A stretch of 51,506 nucleotides of DNA from CAZWSC01 sp964636385 (GTDB lineage Bacteria > Eisenbacteria > RBG-16-71-46 > CAIMUX01). The notes beneath the pieces were generated by a model. That model was not told the DNA's origin, searched no databases, and saw nothing but the letters and a program-made list of their open reading frames with translations. The stretch is from positions 1-51,506 of the forward strand of contig CAZWSC010000104.1 of NCBI GenBank assembly GCA_964636385.1, given 5' to 3'. Position 1 is the first letter of the stretch. The number at the start of each line of letters is the position of its first letter. Position numbers and translations under genes: made by a program. Positions 43,616-51,506 of the stretch are shown here, one piece after another.

Positions 43616-44382
43616 GTGCCGGAAAGGCGCCGCGCCGCATCGTGGCAGGGAACTGGAAGATGTACAAGACGCGGCGTGAGGGAGTGTCGCTCGTGGAGGA
43701 GATCCTTGAAGGGGCAGGTGATCTGCCGTCCTGTGTTCATGTGCTCGTCTTTCCTCCGGCAACGGCCCTTTCGGCGGTGGCTGAGAGATGCGCGGGGACG
43801 GGAGTCGAGGTGGGGGCACAGAACCTGCATCCCGAAGCCGAGGGGGCATTCACGGGGGAGATCTCCGCGCGGATGATACTGGAGGCCGGCGCCACGCACG
43901 TGCTGATAGGGCATTCCGAGAGACGGCACATCTTCGGGGAGACAGATGAGCTTCTGTCCAGAAAGGTCCGGTTTGCCCTGGAGGCCGGCCTGCGTCCGGT
44001 CTTCTGTGTGGGGGAGAAGCTTGACGATAGGGACTCGGGCCGCACCGACGAGGTCCTGGAGGGTCAGTTGAAGTCCGGGCTGGCCGGGCTGAAGCCGGCC
44101 GATCTGTCGACCCTGCTTCTTGCCTACGAGCCTGTCTGGGCGATCGGGACCGGACGAACAGCGACCCCGGATCAGGCAAGGGAGGCACATCTGTTCGTGC
44201 GGGGCTTCCTTGGAGCTGGATGGGGTGATGCCGGCGCCAGCGTGCCGATACTGTACGGCGGAAGCGTGAAGCCCGACAACGCTGCATATCTCATGAGCCA
44301 GCCGGATGTCGACGGTGTGCTCGTGGGGGGAGCGAGCCTGGACGGACGCGCCTTCATGGGGATCGCCCGGGGAGCTGTCTGA
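43612..44382 (+). CDS. tpiA: Triosephosphate isomerase
   Basis: Interconverts dihydroxyacetone phosphate and glyceraldehyde-3-phosphate. 256 residues with the substrate-binding NWKMYK, catalytic His in IGHSERR, Glu in AYEPVWAIGTG, and phosphate loop ILYGGSVKPDNA. ATGA overlap with pgk. The pgk-tpiA-secG order is common in bacteria. Confidence 0.97.
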   Translation: MSAGKAPRRIVAGNWKMYKTRREGVSLVEEILEGAGDLPSCVHVLVFPPATALSAVAERCAGTGVEVGAQNLHPEAEGAFTGEISARMILEAGATHVLIGHSERRHIFGETDELLSRKVRFALEAGLRPVFCVGEKLDDRDSGRTDEVLEGQLKSGLAGLKPADLSTLLLAYEPVWAIGTGRTATPDQAREAHLFVRGFLGAGWGDAGASVPILYGGSVKPDNAAYLMSQPDVDGVLVGGASLDGRAFMGIARGAV

Positions 44383-44396
44383 GTAGTGCGGGTGGC

Positions 44397-44422
44397 GCCG
44401 GGACGCTGCGTGCTGCCCCGGC
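44397..44422 (+). terminator. Weak hairpin after tpiA
   Basis: GCCGGG (44397-44402) and CCCGGC (44417-44422) with a 14-base loop, just after the tpiA stop and before the secG promoter. There is no T-run, so it is at most a weak terminator. Confidence 0.3.
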
Positions 44423-44466
44423 GGCTCTGCCCCCTGCCTTCCATGGTTCCGCGCCGTCTTTCCTGC

Positions 44467-44496
44467 TTGACGGAGCCGGAAGTCTGTTGCTAGCCT
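44467..44496 (+). promoter_or_regulatory. Predicted promoter of secG and tRNA-Leu
   Basis: TTGACG at 44467-44472, 18-base spacer, TAGCCT at 44491-44496; start near 44503, 33 bases before ATG 44536. It could drive secG together with the tRNA, which has no separate promoter visible. Confidence 0.55.
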
Positions 44497-44535
44497 CCAA
44501 GCTTGCAGTTGAGCTGGAGGCAGGAGGTCTGCTTA

Positions 44536-44970
44536 ATGTACGCCTTGATTCTTACGATTCACATCCTGGTCGCCGTGGTCCTGATTGCGGTTGTGTTGAT
44601 GCAGTCGGGCAAGGGCGGCGGGCTTTCCGGCGCGTTTGGCGGAGGAGGGGGGAACCAGACCCTCTTTGGCGGCCGTGGTGCTGTGGACTTCCTTGGAAAG
44701 GCGACCTGGGTCCTTGGCGGCCTGTTCATGGTCACAAGCCTTACCCTGGCCGTAATGGCCGGGAGCATTCGTGATACCAGGCGGGGGAGGATCATCGAGC
44801 CGGCCCGCCCGGCGGCTGCCCCTGCCTTCCCCGTGGGTGAGGACGCGGATCCGGAGGAGACAACTCCGCTGCCGGTACCTGAGCCTGTCGCTGATCCCGA
44901 GGCGGCGGGGACGACCGGTGACCCCGGTGCGACCGGGGAGCCCGCGGAGACGGGTGAGACAACGCCCTGA
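44536..44970 (+). CDS. secG: SecG preprotein translocase subunit
   Basis: Small partner of SecYE in the export channel. 144 residues: first membrane helix (about 2-22), the conserved MQSGKGGGLSGAFGGGG loop, second helix (about 52-72), and an acidic Pro/Thr/Glu/Gly-rich C-terminal tail of some 60 residues, longer than in E. coli (110 aa). AGGAGG is 8 bases before ATG 44536. The tail's repeats of 'TGEPAETGE' type are low complexity. Confidence 0.93.
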   Translation: MYALILTIHILVAVVLIAVVLMQSGKGGGLSGAFGGGGGNQTLFGGRGAVDFLGKATWVLGGLFMVTSLTLAVMAGSIRDTRRGRIIEPARPAAAPAFPVGEDADPEETTPLPVPEPVADPEAAGTTGDPGATGEPAETGETTP

Positions 44971-45003
44971 TCACGGGGACTGAGCCTTTTGCCGCTGATA
45001 TGT

Positions 45004-45090
<87 letters not shown>

Positions 45091-45098
45091 TGACACAG

Positions 45099-45124
45099 CG
45101 ACCCCGTCATAGATGGCGGGGTCG
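45099..45124 (+). terminator. Terminator after tRNA-Leu
   Basis: CGACCCCGTCAT and ATGGCGGGGTCG form a stem of up to 12 pairs (one G-T) around a tiny loop, followed by TTCTGC. It ends the secG-tRNA unit; the same stem faces the end of the convergent minus-strand cluster. Confidence 0.8.
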
Positions 45125-45186
45125 TTCTGCATTCCGGATCCGGAGTGCGTGAGAGAGCGCCCTGTCCTGATCCTGTCCCGAACGCG

Positions 45187-45510
45187 TCAGGGATCAGCGT
45201 CTATGTCCTTGTAGCGGGCATCCTGGATATCCTCCTCATGGATGGGTCGCCCGGATCGCCTGCCGCCGGCTTGCCTGCCTCTCTGCTGCCTGTGGAGGTC
45301 GGTCCGGGGCCCTGCGAGGAGGCGGCGTGCGATCCACCCGACAGCCTTCAGCAGGAGATAGAACCCCAGCGCAGCCAGGAGCAGCCTGAACAGAGATGCT
45401 TCGAGAGGGGCCATCGCTCGTCTCTCCATGCTCCGGGGGTGCGTGGTTCCTGCTGCGGCGGGCACGCGGGGAGCCCGACGGGATCGCAAACCTACACCGT
45501 CCATCGTCAT
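45187..45510 (-). CDS. Small single-pass membrane protein
   Basis: Up to 107 residues. One membrane helix (about 38-60 in the long form: FRLLLAALGFYLLLKAVGWI), a basic Gln/Gly/Arg-rich stretch, and a C-terminal acidic DIQDARYKDID motif that recalls small FCB-phylum proteins of DUF4834 type. The ATG at 45510 overlaps the stop of the upstream GT-C gene by ATGA; the ATG at 45504 has GAGG 7 bases before it, and the ATG at 45414 (75 aa, GGAG 9 bases upstream) is equally possible. Last gene of the minus-strand cluster. Function unknown. Confidence 0.6.
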   Translation of the reverse strand: MTMDGVGLRSRRAPRVPAAAGTTHPRSMERRAMAPLEASLFRLLLAALGFYLLLKAVGWIARRLLAGPRTDLHRQQRGRQAGGRRSGRPIHEEDIQDARYKDIDADP

Positions 45511-48086
45511 TCCTCAACAACGATGTACCCCACAACGGGCCCCAGCCGGTTCTCGTCGTCTCTGAAGAGGTCCCGCAGATGCTGATTAGCCACAACCGGC
45601 TCCTCGACCAGCGACAGGCGGAGGCGCCAGGTGCCGGGGCGCCCGGCCGGAGGAACCTTGATCGACAGTGTGTCGGGTACCGGTACTCCGAGGGGAAGCC
45701 GCGCCATGGAGACCGAGCCCATTAGCGGGAGCCTCGGGACGCGGTTGCGGTAGAGCCTCCCTTCCAGTAGTTGCACAATGTTGCGGGAGGGCTTCTCGAG
45801 GGCGTTACACCAGAACCACGGTCTGGGAGGATCTGTCTCGACGGTGAGAAAGGCCGTCAGCGGGAGATCAGCCTCCACCTCGCCAACTCGACACCACTGC
45901 AGCGGCACCAGGATCTCCTCCAGGGGGCGGACTGGGCCCGCCGGTAGCTCGATGCGGATGGCCTCCACCCCTCCGAATCGGATCGAACCATGCAGATGCA
46001 GGCGGGCCGGATCCGGGGCAGCAACAGGCACAGGCTGCGCTTCTCCCCTGTCGTGGCAATCGGGGAGCGGCTGATGTTCCGTGGCGGGGTCGTCTGCGGA
46101 TGATTTTTCGGGCCGTGAAAGCGCCCCTGGCCGGACTTCGCAGATGAGCCCGAGCGAGTCCCTGTAGATCGGCGGGAATCTGACCGGATCGCCGCTGAAC
46201 CTTCGCTCCGCGAATGCGAGCGACTGTGCGTCGACCCTGCTGATGATGTTGCGGCTTGGAGTCGGAAGGGCGAGGTTCACAAGCACGTAGTCCACCTGGT
46301 AGGCCAGCAGGAGCGAGTCGAGCCTCGCGGGATCGGTGGTGCGGAACACCATCTCCTGCTGATCCGCCAGGCGCTCGCTCCAGTCGGCGTCGGTGGGGGG
46401 CGCATGCTGCCCAAGCGCGGCTACGACGTGGGCGCCTGTCCACGCTCCGAGGGCATAGCTTGTGAATGGGTCCGAGAGGACAACAGGTGGTTCCCCGGTT
46501 CCCGGCATGATCGAGGGGATGGCCTCCAGGGCGGCGGCATAGCGAAGTGGCGTGGAGATTCCACGGGCGAGTACGGAGGCCCTCCTTATCTCCGCGGGGA
46601 AGCCTGCAATCGAGTGTACAAGCAGCCAGGCTGCGAGGGCAGTGCCGGCAAGGTGTATCGCGGATCCCGCCGCGCGCCGGGTCCCGATGATCCGCCGCAC
46701 ACTGATGAATCCCAGAACGATGATTGCAGGGCCCGGGACTATCTCGAGCAGTCGGAACGCCAGGTAGCTGAAGTGGCCGAAGAGCAGGCCGTACGCGGGG
46801 GTCAGCACGAGCAGCCAGGGAACGGCTGTGAAGAGCACCAGGGGCAGCCTCCGTTCGGGCCTCACGGCACCAGCGGCCGCGGGCAGGAGCAGGAACGCCA
46901 CTATGGCCGTATACCCCGTCTGCCTGAGGATGAAGTAGGGGGAGGCGGTCGCCAGGCCGTGCCCCAGGAAGAGCAGCCCCTGCGGATGTGTGTGGAGCGT
47001 GCTGACAGCCTCTCCCTGAATGGCCAGGCGGAAGAGCACGGCCGGCAGTGCTCCGAGCGCCACTGCAACAACCGTTCCGAATGCCCGCTGCAGCGATCCT
47101 CCTCCCCGGTTTCGGGCGAAGAGTGCCGCCGCCAGCACGAGCCCGGCGGAGAAGGCTGTCAGCGCACCGGCGACGACGTGGATGAGTGTTCCGGTGAAGG
47201 CGAGGAGCGCGATCGCAACGGCCCGCCATCGCCTCCGTTTCGCCCCCGTTGCCTCATCGAGTATCAGCGAGGCGGCCAGCAGCGCGAGGGGATATGCCAC
47301 GAAGTTCGGGTAGGCGCTCCTTGTCAGCCACTCGAAGCCAGGTCCGGATCCGGCGAGAATCCACACGATAAGGGCGAAGTCGCCGGCGGGGCCTGTGGAC
47401 ACCCAGGAGCGCAGAAACCTGCTGATGGCGAAGATCACCCCGGGCAGGAAGACCGCCGGCAGGACACGCCAGAGCTGGAGCGGGTCGACTCCGGCCAGTC
47501 TGCACGTGAGAGCATGCAGCGGGTGTAGCAGGCCCATCCTCGGATCCCAGCCGGTTCCGTCGCCTCCGCGGTAGAAGATGTCCGTCGGGAGGATGCCGCC
47601 CCCCTCGAAGCTTCGACGGATGGCCGTCACATGAGCGAGGGCGTCCGTCGAAACGGCGAGCGGAGCCCCGGTGAAGATGAGGCCGATCAGAGCCGCGCCT
47701 GCGAGAAGCCACTCGACAGGGCGAACCCTTTCGTCAAGCCAGTCAGGACCAGATCTACGGGGACTGCCCGCGATCGCATCGACTGCCGGCGGCGGATCCT
47801 TCGCGGACTTCGCCGGGGGAAGGAGGCGGCCTGCGGCCAGGGCGGCCGCGTTGCCGGCCACAACGCATCCGACGGCAACCCAACCCCCAGCCGGGAGGGA
47901 GAGGCCGACCAACCGGGCCAGGAACAGTCCCTGGATCAGCAGGAAGAGGGATGAGGGCAGCATCCAGCAGGCGGTTGCCCCTCCCGCCCTGGCCGACAGG
48001 AATCGCGCGAGCGGATATCCACAGAGGTAGTAGAGGAAGACTGCGGCCAGTACCGCCCGGATCTCCGAGGCCCCGATCGGCGTCAA
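45507..48086 (-). CDS. GT-C-like polytopic membrane glycosyltransferase
   Basis: 859 residues. Roughly 12-14 membrane helices over residues 1-500, then a long soluble C-terminal region that should face the periplasm. After the second pair of helices comes an acidic loop (STDALAHVTAIRRSFEGGG, then DIFYRGGDGTGWDPRMGLLHP), the place where GT-C enzymes keep catalytic acids. Such enzymes use polyprenyl-phosphate sugars. TTG start at 48086 is supported by AGGAG 7 bases upstream. Co-encoded with a GT2 enzyme that could make the lipid-linked donor. Exact family and acceptor unknown. Confidence 0.75.
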   Translation of the reverse strand: MTPIGASEIRAVLAAVFLYYLCGYPLARFLSARAGGATACWMLPSSLFLLIQGLFLARLVGLSLPAGGWVAVGCVVAGNAAALAAGRLLPPAKSAKDPPPAVDAIAGSPRRSGPDWLDERVRPVEWLLAGAALIGLIFTGAPLAVSTDALAHVTAIRRSFEGGGILPTDIFYRGGDGTGWDPRMGLLHPLHALTCRLAGVDPLQLWRVLPAVFLPGVIFAISRFLRSWVSTGPAGDFALIVWILAGSGPGFEWLTRSAYPNFVAYPLALLAASLILDEATGAKRRRWRAVAIALLAFTGTLIHVVAGALTAFSAGLVLAAALFARNRGGGSLQRAFGTVVAVALGALPAVLFRLAIQGEAVSTLHTHPQGLLFLGHGLATASPYFILRQTGYTAIVAFLLLPAAAGAVRPERRLPLVLFTAVPWLLVLTPAYGLLFGHFSYLAFRLLEIVPGPAIIVLGFISVRRIIGTRRAAGSAIHLAGTALAAWLLVHSIAGFPAEIRRASVLARGISTPLRYAAALEAIPSIMPGTGEPPVVLSDPFTSYALGAWTGAHVVAALGQHAPPTDADWSERLADQQEMVFRTTDPARLDSLLLAYQVDYVLVNLALPTPSRNIISRVDAQSLAFAERRFSGDPVRFPPIYRDSLGLICEVRPGALSRPEKSSADDPATEHQPLPDCHDRGEAQPVPVAAPDPARLHLHGSIRFGGVEAIRIELPAGPVRPLEEILVPLQWCRVGEVEADLPLTAFLTVETDPPRPWFWCNALEKPSRNIVQLLEGRLYRNRVPRLPLMGSVSMARLPLGVPVPDTLSIKVPPAGRPGTWRLRLSLVEEPVVANQHLRDLFRDDENRLGPVVGYIVVEE

Positions 48087-48127
48087 GTTCTACTCCTGCC
48101 GGGATATCCCGGGTGGCCCGGCATAGT

Positions 48128-48481
48128 TCACCTTTCCGCCGGATCCCGGTGGCCGTCACTCCCGCGCTGCGACAGCTCGATGGAGATCTTCCTGACAAGC
48201 TCGGTGATCACCAGCTGCTGCTTCTTCTGCTTCATGTACAGAAGGCCGACGAGGATCAGCATGAAGGCGTGCGAGATGTAGAAGATCAGGTCCACACCGC
48301 GCCCCACGCCGAGGAACCACGCCACTCGATGCGCCGCCTCCGGGACAAGGATCAAGGCCAGTAGCGCGCAGGCCACAATGAGGACGATGAAGCGGCCGAT
48401 GATCTGATGGGCGAAGTACCGGAAGTAGATCACCGCCGCGGCGACAAGCATCACGAACAGCACTGCCTGCATCGGTATCAT
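48128..48481 (-). CDS. DUF2304-family membrane protein
   Basis: 117 residues with three hydrophobic helices and the end pattern 'YMKQKKQQLVITELVRKISIEL' typical of DUF2304 proteins, which are habitually encoded next to polyprenyl-phosphate glycosyltransferases. ATG in a 4-base ATGA overlap with the GT2 gene upstream. Its role is probably as membrane partner of the GT2 enzyme, by association. Confidence 0.85.
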   Translation of the reverse strand: MIPMQAVLFVMLVAAAVIYFRYFAHQIIGRFIVLIVACALLALILVPEAAHRVAWFLGVGRGVDLIFYISHAFMLILVGLLYMKQKKQQLVITELVRKISIELSQRGSDGHRDPAER

Positions 48482-49164
48482 CGCAGGAACCTGCCTGTGA
48501 TGAAGTCGAAGAGTATGTTGATGGAGTTGAAGATCGACTGCCCCTTCCTCTTCGAGTAGTCGGTGTACAGCACCTTGATCGGGACCTCGACGTAGGACAG
48601 CCTTGCGCGTGCTATCTGATGAAGAATTTCGGAAGCGTGCGCCATGCCGTTCTCCATGATCCGTATGCGCCTGGCTGCGCCGCGGGAGAGCGCCCTGAAT
48701 CCGTTGTGGGTGTCCGTAACGCGGATGCCGCTCACAAGCACGGTGAACCTGGTGGCGGCCAGCAGGAGCAGGCGCTTCATGAACGGGATCTCTTCTGCAT
48801 TCTCCCTGTCCAAAAAGCGTGAGCCCAGGGCGACCTCGGCCCTGCCTTCGGCGATCGGTTCCACCAGGCGCTCTATGTCATCATGGTTATGCTGTCCGTC
48901 TGCGTCGAAGTGCACGATGATCCGGGCGCCGCGGCTCAGCGCGAAGTCCATCCCGGTCTGCAGGGCCGCGCCCTGCCCGAGGTTGATGATGTGGCGGATG
49001 ACGCGGACGGGCAGGTCCCTTATGGGCTCATGGGTGCCGTCGGTTGACCCGTCGTCCACGACCACCACGCTGTAGCCCAGGGCGATCAGTGGCTGCAGGG
49101 TCTCGCGGATCACCCCTGCTTCGTTGTAGGTCGGCACCACTATGTAGATATCGCTACGGTCCAT
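48478..49164 (-). CDS. GT2 glycosyltransferase (polyprenyl-phosphate sugar synthase-like)
   Basis: Cytoplasmic-face enzyme expected to transfer a sugar from an NDP donor to a polyprenyl phosphate. 228 residues from ATG 49164: GT-A fold with IYIVVPTYNEAGVI, VVVDDGSTDGT, LGQGAALQTGMD, metal site FDADGQH and 'RVTDTHNGFRALSR', a DPM1-like arrangement. No Shine-Dalgarno precedes 49164; a TTG at 49251 with GGAG 5 bases upstream would add 29 unalignable residues, so the start is unsure. There is no C-terminal membrane pair; the DUF2304 protein may supply it. Confidence 0.9.
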   Translation of the reverse strand: MDRSDIYIVVPTYNEAGVIRETLQPLIALGYSVVVVDDGSTDGTHEPIRDLPVRVIRHIINLGQGAALQTGMDFALSRGARIIVHFDADGQHNHDDIERLVEPIAEGRAEVALGSRFLDRENAEEIPFMKRLLLLAATRFTVLVSGIRVTDTHNGFRALSRGAARRIRIMENGMAHASEILHQIARARLSYVEVPIKVLYTDYSKRKGQSIFNSINILFDFITGRFLR

Positions 49165-49280
49165 GATGGAGGCAGCTTCTCGTCGAAGGCCGGAGATGGT
49201 GCCGGATTCGGACGGATAAGCCCCTGGTTGCCGTGGCTCGCTGCACGGCAAAGAAGCTCCAGGGTGTACCCGGGTGCCGT

Positions 49281-50474
49281 CTAGTGCCCGCGCTCAAACT
49301 TGGCCCTTTCGTGAATCTCGAACCGGGCGCCGATCTGGTCCAGGCGTTCGAGCATGGCGGCATCTCCTGCGGAGCGTTCGCGCGCGATGCGGAGGGCCTT
49401 GGCCATCCCGGACGGATCGGCCGGAATGCCGTAGCGGCTCTGGCGGTCTATCAGTTCCAGGGCCTGGCGGCTGAGTTCCGGGTTGTCCCCGTTGAAGGCT
49501 TCCACAATGGTCGGCTCCATGAGCCGGGTCATGTGCCAGAGGTTGAAATGCCTGTTCCTCTCGTCCCTGTCCGGCAGTTCGGATGTGGCGTCACGGATAC
49601 CGGTGTCTTCGTCGTCGTAAAGGCCCAGGAGCACCGCCATGAAGCGCGGATCTCCAGAGTGGGCCATGCCGTGCGTCGCGCCCCGTAGATGATCCTCCCG
49701 CGTCGACATCTCATAGAAGCTGAACAGGATGTCGTACGCCTCCCTGCCCTTGGCCGTACCCAGCATGATCAGGACGCTGACCGGCGGAAGCTCACCCTGC
49801 TTCCGCAGAAGGTGGAGCCTCTCGAACAGGATGTCATTTGCCCGGGGATCTCGCGAGTGGACCATCATGGAGAAGCCCTGGAGCCTGAGATCCTCCGCCC
49901 TGCTGTCCACGTAAGTGAGCATCCTCTGGAGCACCGCATCCTGAATCGAGAGCTCGGCGGCCGCGATCTCCAGCTGGTTTCGAACAGAAGGGCTCTGCCC
50001 CTCGGAATCGGCGATCCTCAGCATGACCTCTGCAGCCGTCTCCCTCTCGGGCCGGCTCAGCGTCTCCTTCATCAGCGATATGTGTCTGATCAGCGTCTTC
50101 TGGCAATGCGCCTGCACGTCCAGGTCATCGAGGATTTCGATGATCTCATCGAACATGAGCGGAGAGAGCCGCATCCTGGCCTCGAGGAGCCCGGAGACCG
50201 AACCGGGGCTGGAAGGACCTTCGCCCGGTTCGGCGGAGCACAGTCGGATGAGATGTGCGACCGATACTCCGGCGAAGAACCGGGTGGCGCGCTCTCTCCT
50301 GACTCCTTCGGGCTTGTCGGCCCAGGCGCTGATGGAATCCCTCCAGGTTGCCGTCAAGGCCTCAATGCTGACTTCAGTGGCGGCGGCAGGTTCCGCGGGT
50401 AGTCCGATGGCCAGCGCGAGCCCTGCGGCAAGCAGGGCGACCATCCAGCCGGCGGGGATTATCTTCGGCCTCAT
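49281..50474 (-). CDS. Exported HEAT-repeat-like protein
   Basis: 397 residues: signal peptide (about 1-32, ending AAATE) followed by about 350 residues of all-alpha sequence with periodic leucines and repeats like 'SRDPRANDILFERLHLLRKQG' and 'SGDPRFMAVLLGLYDDED', the look of HEAT/armadillo repeats. GGAGGAG lies 7 bases before ATG 50474. First gene of the minus-strand cluster and 30-117 bases before the GT2 gene depending on that start. Likely a periplasmic protein-protein scaffold; partner unknown. Confidence 0.8.
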   Translation of the reverse strand: MRPKIIPAGWMVALLAAGLALAIGLPAEPAAATEVSIEALTATWRDSISAWADKPEGVRRERATRFFAGVSVAHLIRLCSAEPGEGPSSPGSVSGLLEARMRLSPLMFDEIIEILDDLDVQAHCQKTLIRHISLMKETLSRPERETAAEVMLRIADSEGQSPSVRNQLEIAAAELSIQDAVLQRMLTYVDSRAEDLRLQGFSMMVHSRDPRANDILFERLHLLRKQGELPPVSVLIMLGTAKGREAYDILFSFYEMSTREDHLRGATHGMAHSGDPRFMAVLLGLYDDEDTGIRDATSELPDRDERNRHFNLWHMTRLMEPTIVEAFNGDNPELSRQALELIDRQSRYGIPADPSGMAKALRIARERSAGDAAMLERLDQIGARFEIHERAKFERGH

Positions 50475-50613
50475 CTTCTCTCCTCCGGGTGATCGGATGC
50501 AGGCGGATCTCCCGGTCGGAGGTGGGGGGACTCCGGTCCGGATGCGCCCGATATGCATGTCTTTCGGTAACCTCCGACCGCTTGCCAAGAACTCCAAGCC
50601 CTGAATCGAGCCG

Positions 50614-50643
50614 AGCATACCGCCCGGGGCGCACCGCAGGCAA
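50614..50643 (-). promoter_or_regulatory. Possible promoter of the minus-strand cluster
   Basis: On the minus strand, TTGCCT (50643-50638), 18-base spacer, TATGCT (50619-50614); start near 50607 and a leader of about 130 bases to ATG 50474. Four of six positions match in each box, so this is tentative. Confidence 0.4.
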
Positions 50644-50778
50644 GGACGGCAGGTTGCTGCTGCTGCTGTCGATGAGGTGGGTGACCGCGACCTCGGAGAG
50701 TAACGTCCTGCGACAGCAGGTCTTGAGGGGCCTGATGACGACCCCCAAGGGGCATAAAGCGCAAAAACGCGCCTAGGG

Positions 50779-50807
50779 TTGACGTGTCTGAGCCATTTCG
50801 CTACAAT
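50779..50807 (+). promoter_or_regulatory. Strong sigma-70-like promoter
   Basis: TTGACG at 50779-50784, 17-base spacer, TACAAT at 50802-50807: the best match to the general consensus in the window. Start near 50814, then an AT-rich leader of about 110 bases to ATG 50927. Confidence 0.75.
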
Positions 50808-50926
50808 GGATCTATCGCGATCAACCAGCGGAAGGGCCCTTTCGTGTGGGTGATTGAGTACATAACAATGTCAGAACACTGGGTAGATATCTGATTTACC
50901 TGGGTTCCGGCAAGGAGGGTTCTCGA

Positions 50927-51506
50927 ATGCGCTTTGTTTTGGTTCTTGCTCTCGCTTTGGCTCTGGCGGGATCCGCCATGGCAAACAACTCAGCTTCCAG
51001 GCTTGGTGGACCTGACGCTGTTCCGCAGGACTACACCAACCAGTACCGCAGTGGCGACTACCTCGTCGTGAACATCCTCGAAGGCACCTTCACCGATCTG
51101 TGCGGGATCTACTCCGACGCGCTCGGTGGTGCTTCCTGCATCTACGACCCGATGGGTGACTGGGGCAACCCCAGTGATTACGCCATGATCGTCTACAACA
51201 CCTCCGACAACTGGTGGACCTCCTACACCGGTTACTCCGCTGACCTGGCCACTGCGGGATCCTACATGGACGCCGGCGGCTGCCTCTGGATCAGCGGCCA
51301 GGACTTCCTCTACGGGGGCGGCTCGGCTGCCATGAACTTCGTCATGAACCGCATGGACGTGATCTCCGTCGTCGAGGACGTCAACTTCGGCGATGAGACC
51401 GAGCTTCACTGGGATGGCTATGGTCCGCTGGCCGGAATGGCCGGAAACATGATTCCCTGCTTTGGCGCAAACCCCTGGTTCACGGATGACGTGTTCACCA
51501 ACTCGC
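50927..51506 (+). CDS. Secreted protein, cut by the window edge
   Basis: At least 193 residues in one open frame to the edge. AAGGAGG lies 8 bases before ATG 50927. Signal peptide of about 20 residues ending SAMA; then a domain with YLVVNILEGT, 'DYAMIVYNTSDNWW' and GGCLWISGQDFLYGGG, a pattern I associate with large extracellular proteins of FCB/candidate phyla that fold like a Rossmann-type (ThuA-like) sheet. Such proteins often end in a sorting domain, but the C-terminus is outside the window. Strong promoter and ribosome site suggest abundant expression. Function unknown. Confidence 0.85.
   Translation, partial: MRFVLVLALALALAGSAMANNSASRLGGPDAVPQDYTNQYRSGDYLVVNILEGTFTDLCGIYSDALGGASCIYDPMGDWGNPSDYAMIVYNTSDNWWTSYTGYSADLATAGSYMDAGGCLWISGQDFLYGGGSAAMNFVMNRMDVISVVEDVNFGDETELHWDGYGPLAGMAGNMIPCFGANPWFTDDVFTNS

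Larger units (their letters stand above)
50475..50926. other. Divergent intergenic region
   Basis: 452 bases between the minus-strand HEAT gene and the plus-strand gene at 50927. It holds a promoter candidate for each side (50614-50643 minus, 50779-50807 plus), a CTG trinucleotide run near 50653-50663, and a small GC hairpin CCCC-AA-GGGG near 50744-50753. I see no RNA gene or coding frame. Confidence 0.7.

Noticed and set aside
46404..47528. 374-residue plus-strand open frame
   Set aside because: Antisense to the GT-C-like gene; Gly/Arg/Gln-rich translation without hydrophobic or motif structure.

Overview
The window is about 51.5 kb of high-GC, densely packed bacterial chromosome with no rRNA, CRISPR array, insertion sequence or phage gene that I can see. 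Two features point to the lineage. The housekeeping order pyrG-kdsA-kdsD-...-lptC-lptB-rpoN-hpf-hprK-PTS resembles deltaproteobacterial neighbourhoods. The second half carries proteins typical of FCB-related phyla: a PorV/PorQ-like barrel, a TonB-dependent receptor with a carboxypeptidase-regulatory-like N-domain, a secreted protein with a type-IX-like C-terminal domain, and a GWxTD protein. I infer a Gram-negative, LPS-making, uncultivated bacterium near Eisenbacteria/Krumholzibacteriota/Latescibacterota; this is a judgement from gene content, not a phylogeny.

Layout. (1) 1-249 is not ordinary sequence. Positions 1 to about 155, read on the minus strand, encode the CTP synthase segment that should precede position 250, so 1-307 is an imperfect palindrome centred near 154 with a G-rich degraded half; a contig-end fold-back artefact is likely. 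(2) 250-13338, plus strand: pyrG (5' end lost), KDO/lipid A/Lpt genes (kdsA, kdsD, lpxL-like, lptC, lptB), rpoN, hpf, hprK, a complete mannose-type PTS (EIIA, B, C, D), HPr and enzyme I. (3) 13358-18043: a phosphoglucose/phosphomannose isomerase, a sugar-phosphate nucleotidyltransferase, then metK and ahcY (SAM cycle). (4) 18083-31246: ftsK, lolA, rimO, an unknown envelope protein, bamD, nadD, polA, coaE, prfB with its programmed frameshift, and a phosphohexomutase. Genes in blocks 2-4 often overlap by ATGA, GTGA or TTGA, so they are probably few, long operons.

(5) 31471-42360 is the accessory surface region: a lipoprotein with an ethylbenzene-dehydrogenase-like haem domain and a CX3CH motif overlapping an outer-membrane barrel gene, a TonB-dependent receptor, a large secreted protein with Asp-rich loops and a sorting-like C-terminus, a PorV-like barrel, and the GWxTD protein. 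(6) 42419-45124: pgk, tpiA, secG, tRNA-Leu(GAG) and a terminator. (7) 45187-50474, minus strand: a HEAT-repeat exported protein, GT2 glycosyltransferase, DUF2304 protein, GT-C-like membrane glycosyltransferase and a small membrane protein, which look like a lipid-linked sugar modification cassette. (8) From 50927 a strongly promoted secreted protein runs off the right edge.

Four plausible promoters share a -35 of TTGAC/TTGCC type and a -10 of the form TAGNCT; a fifth, before the last gene, is near-canonical (TTGACG, 17 bases, TACAAT). I found no unmistakable new defence or mobile system. The most interesting candidate for undescribed biology is the surface block at 31-42 kb.
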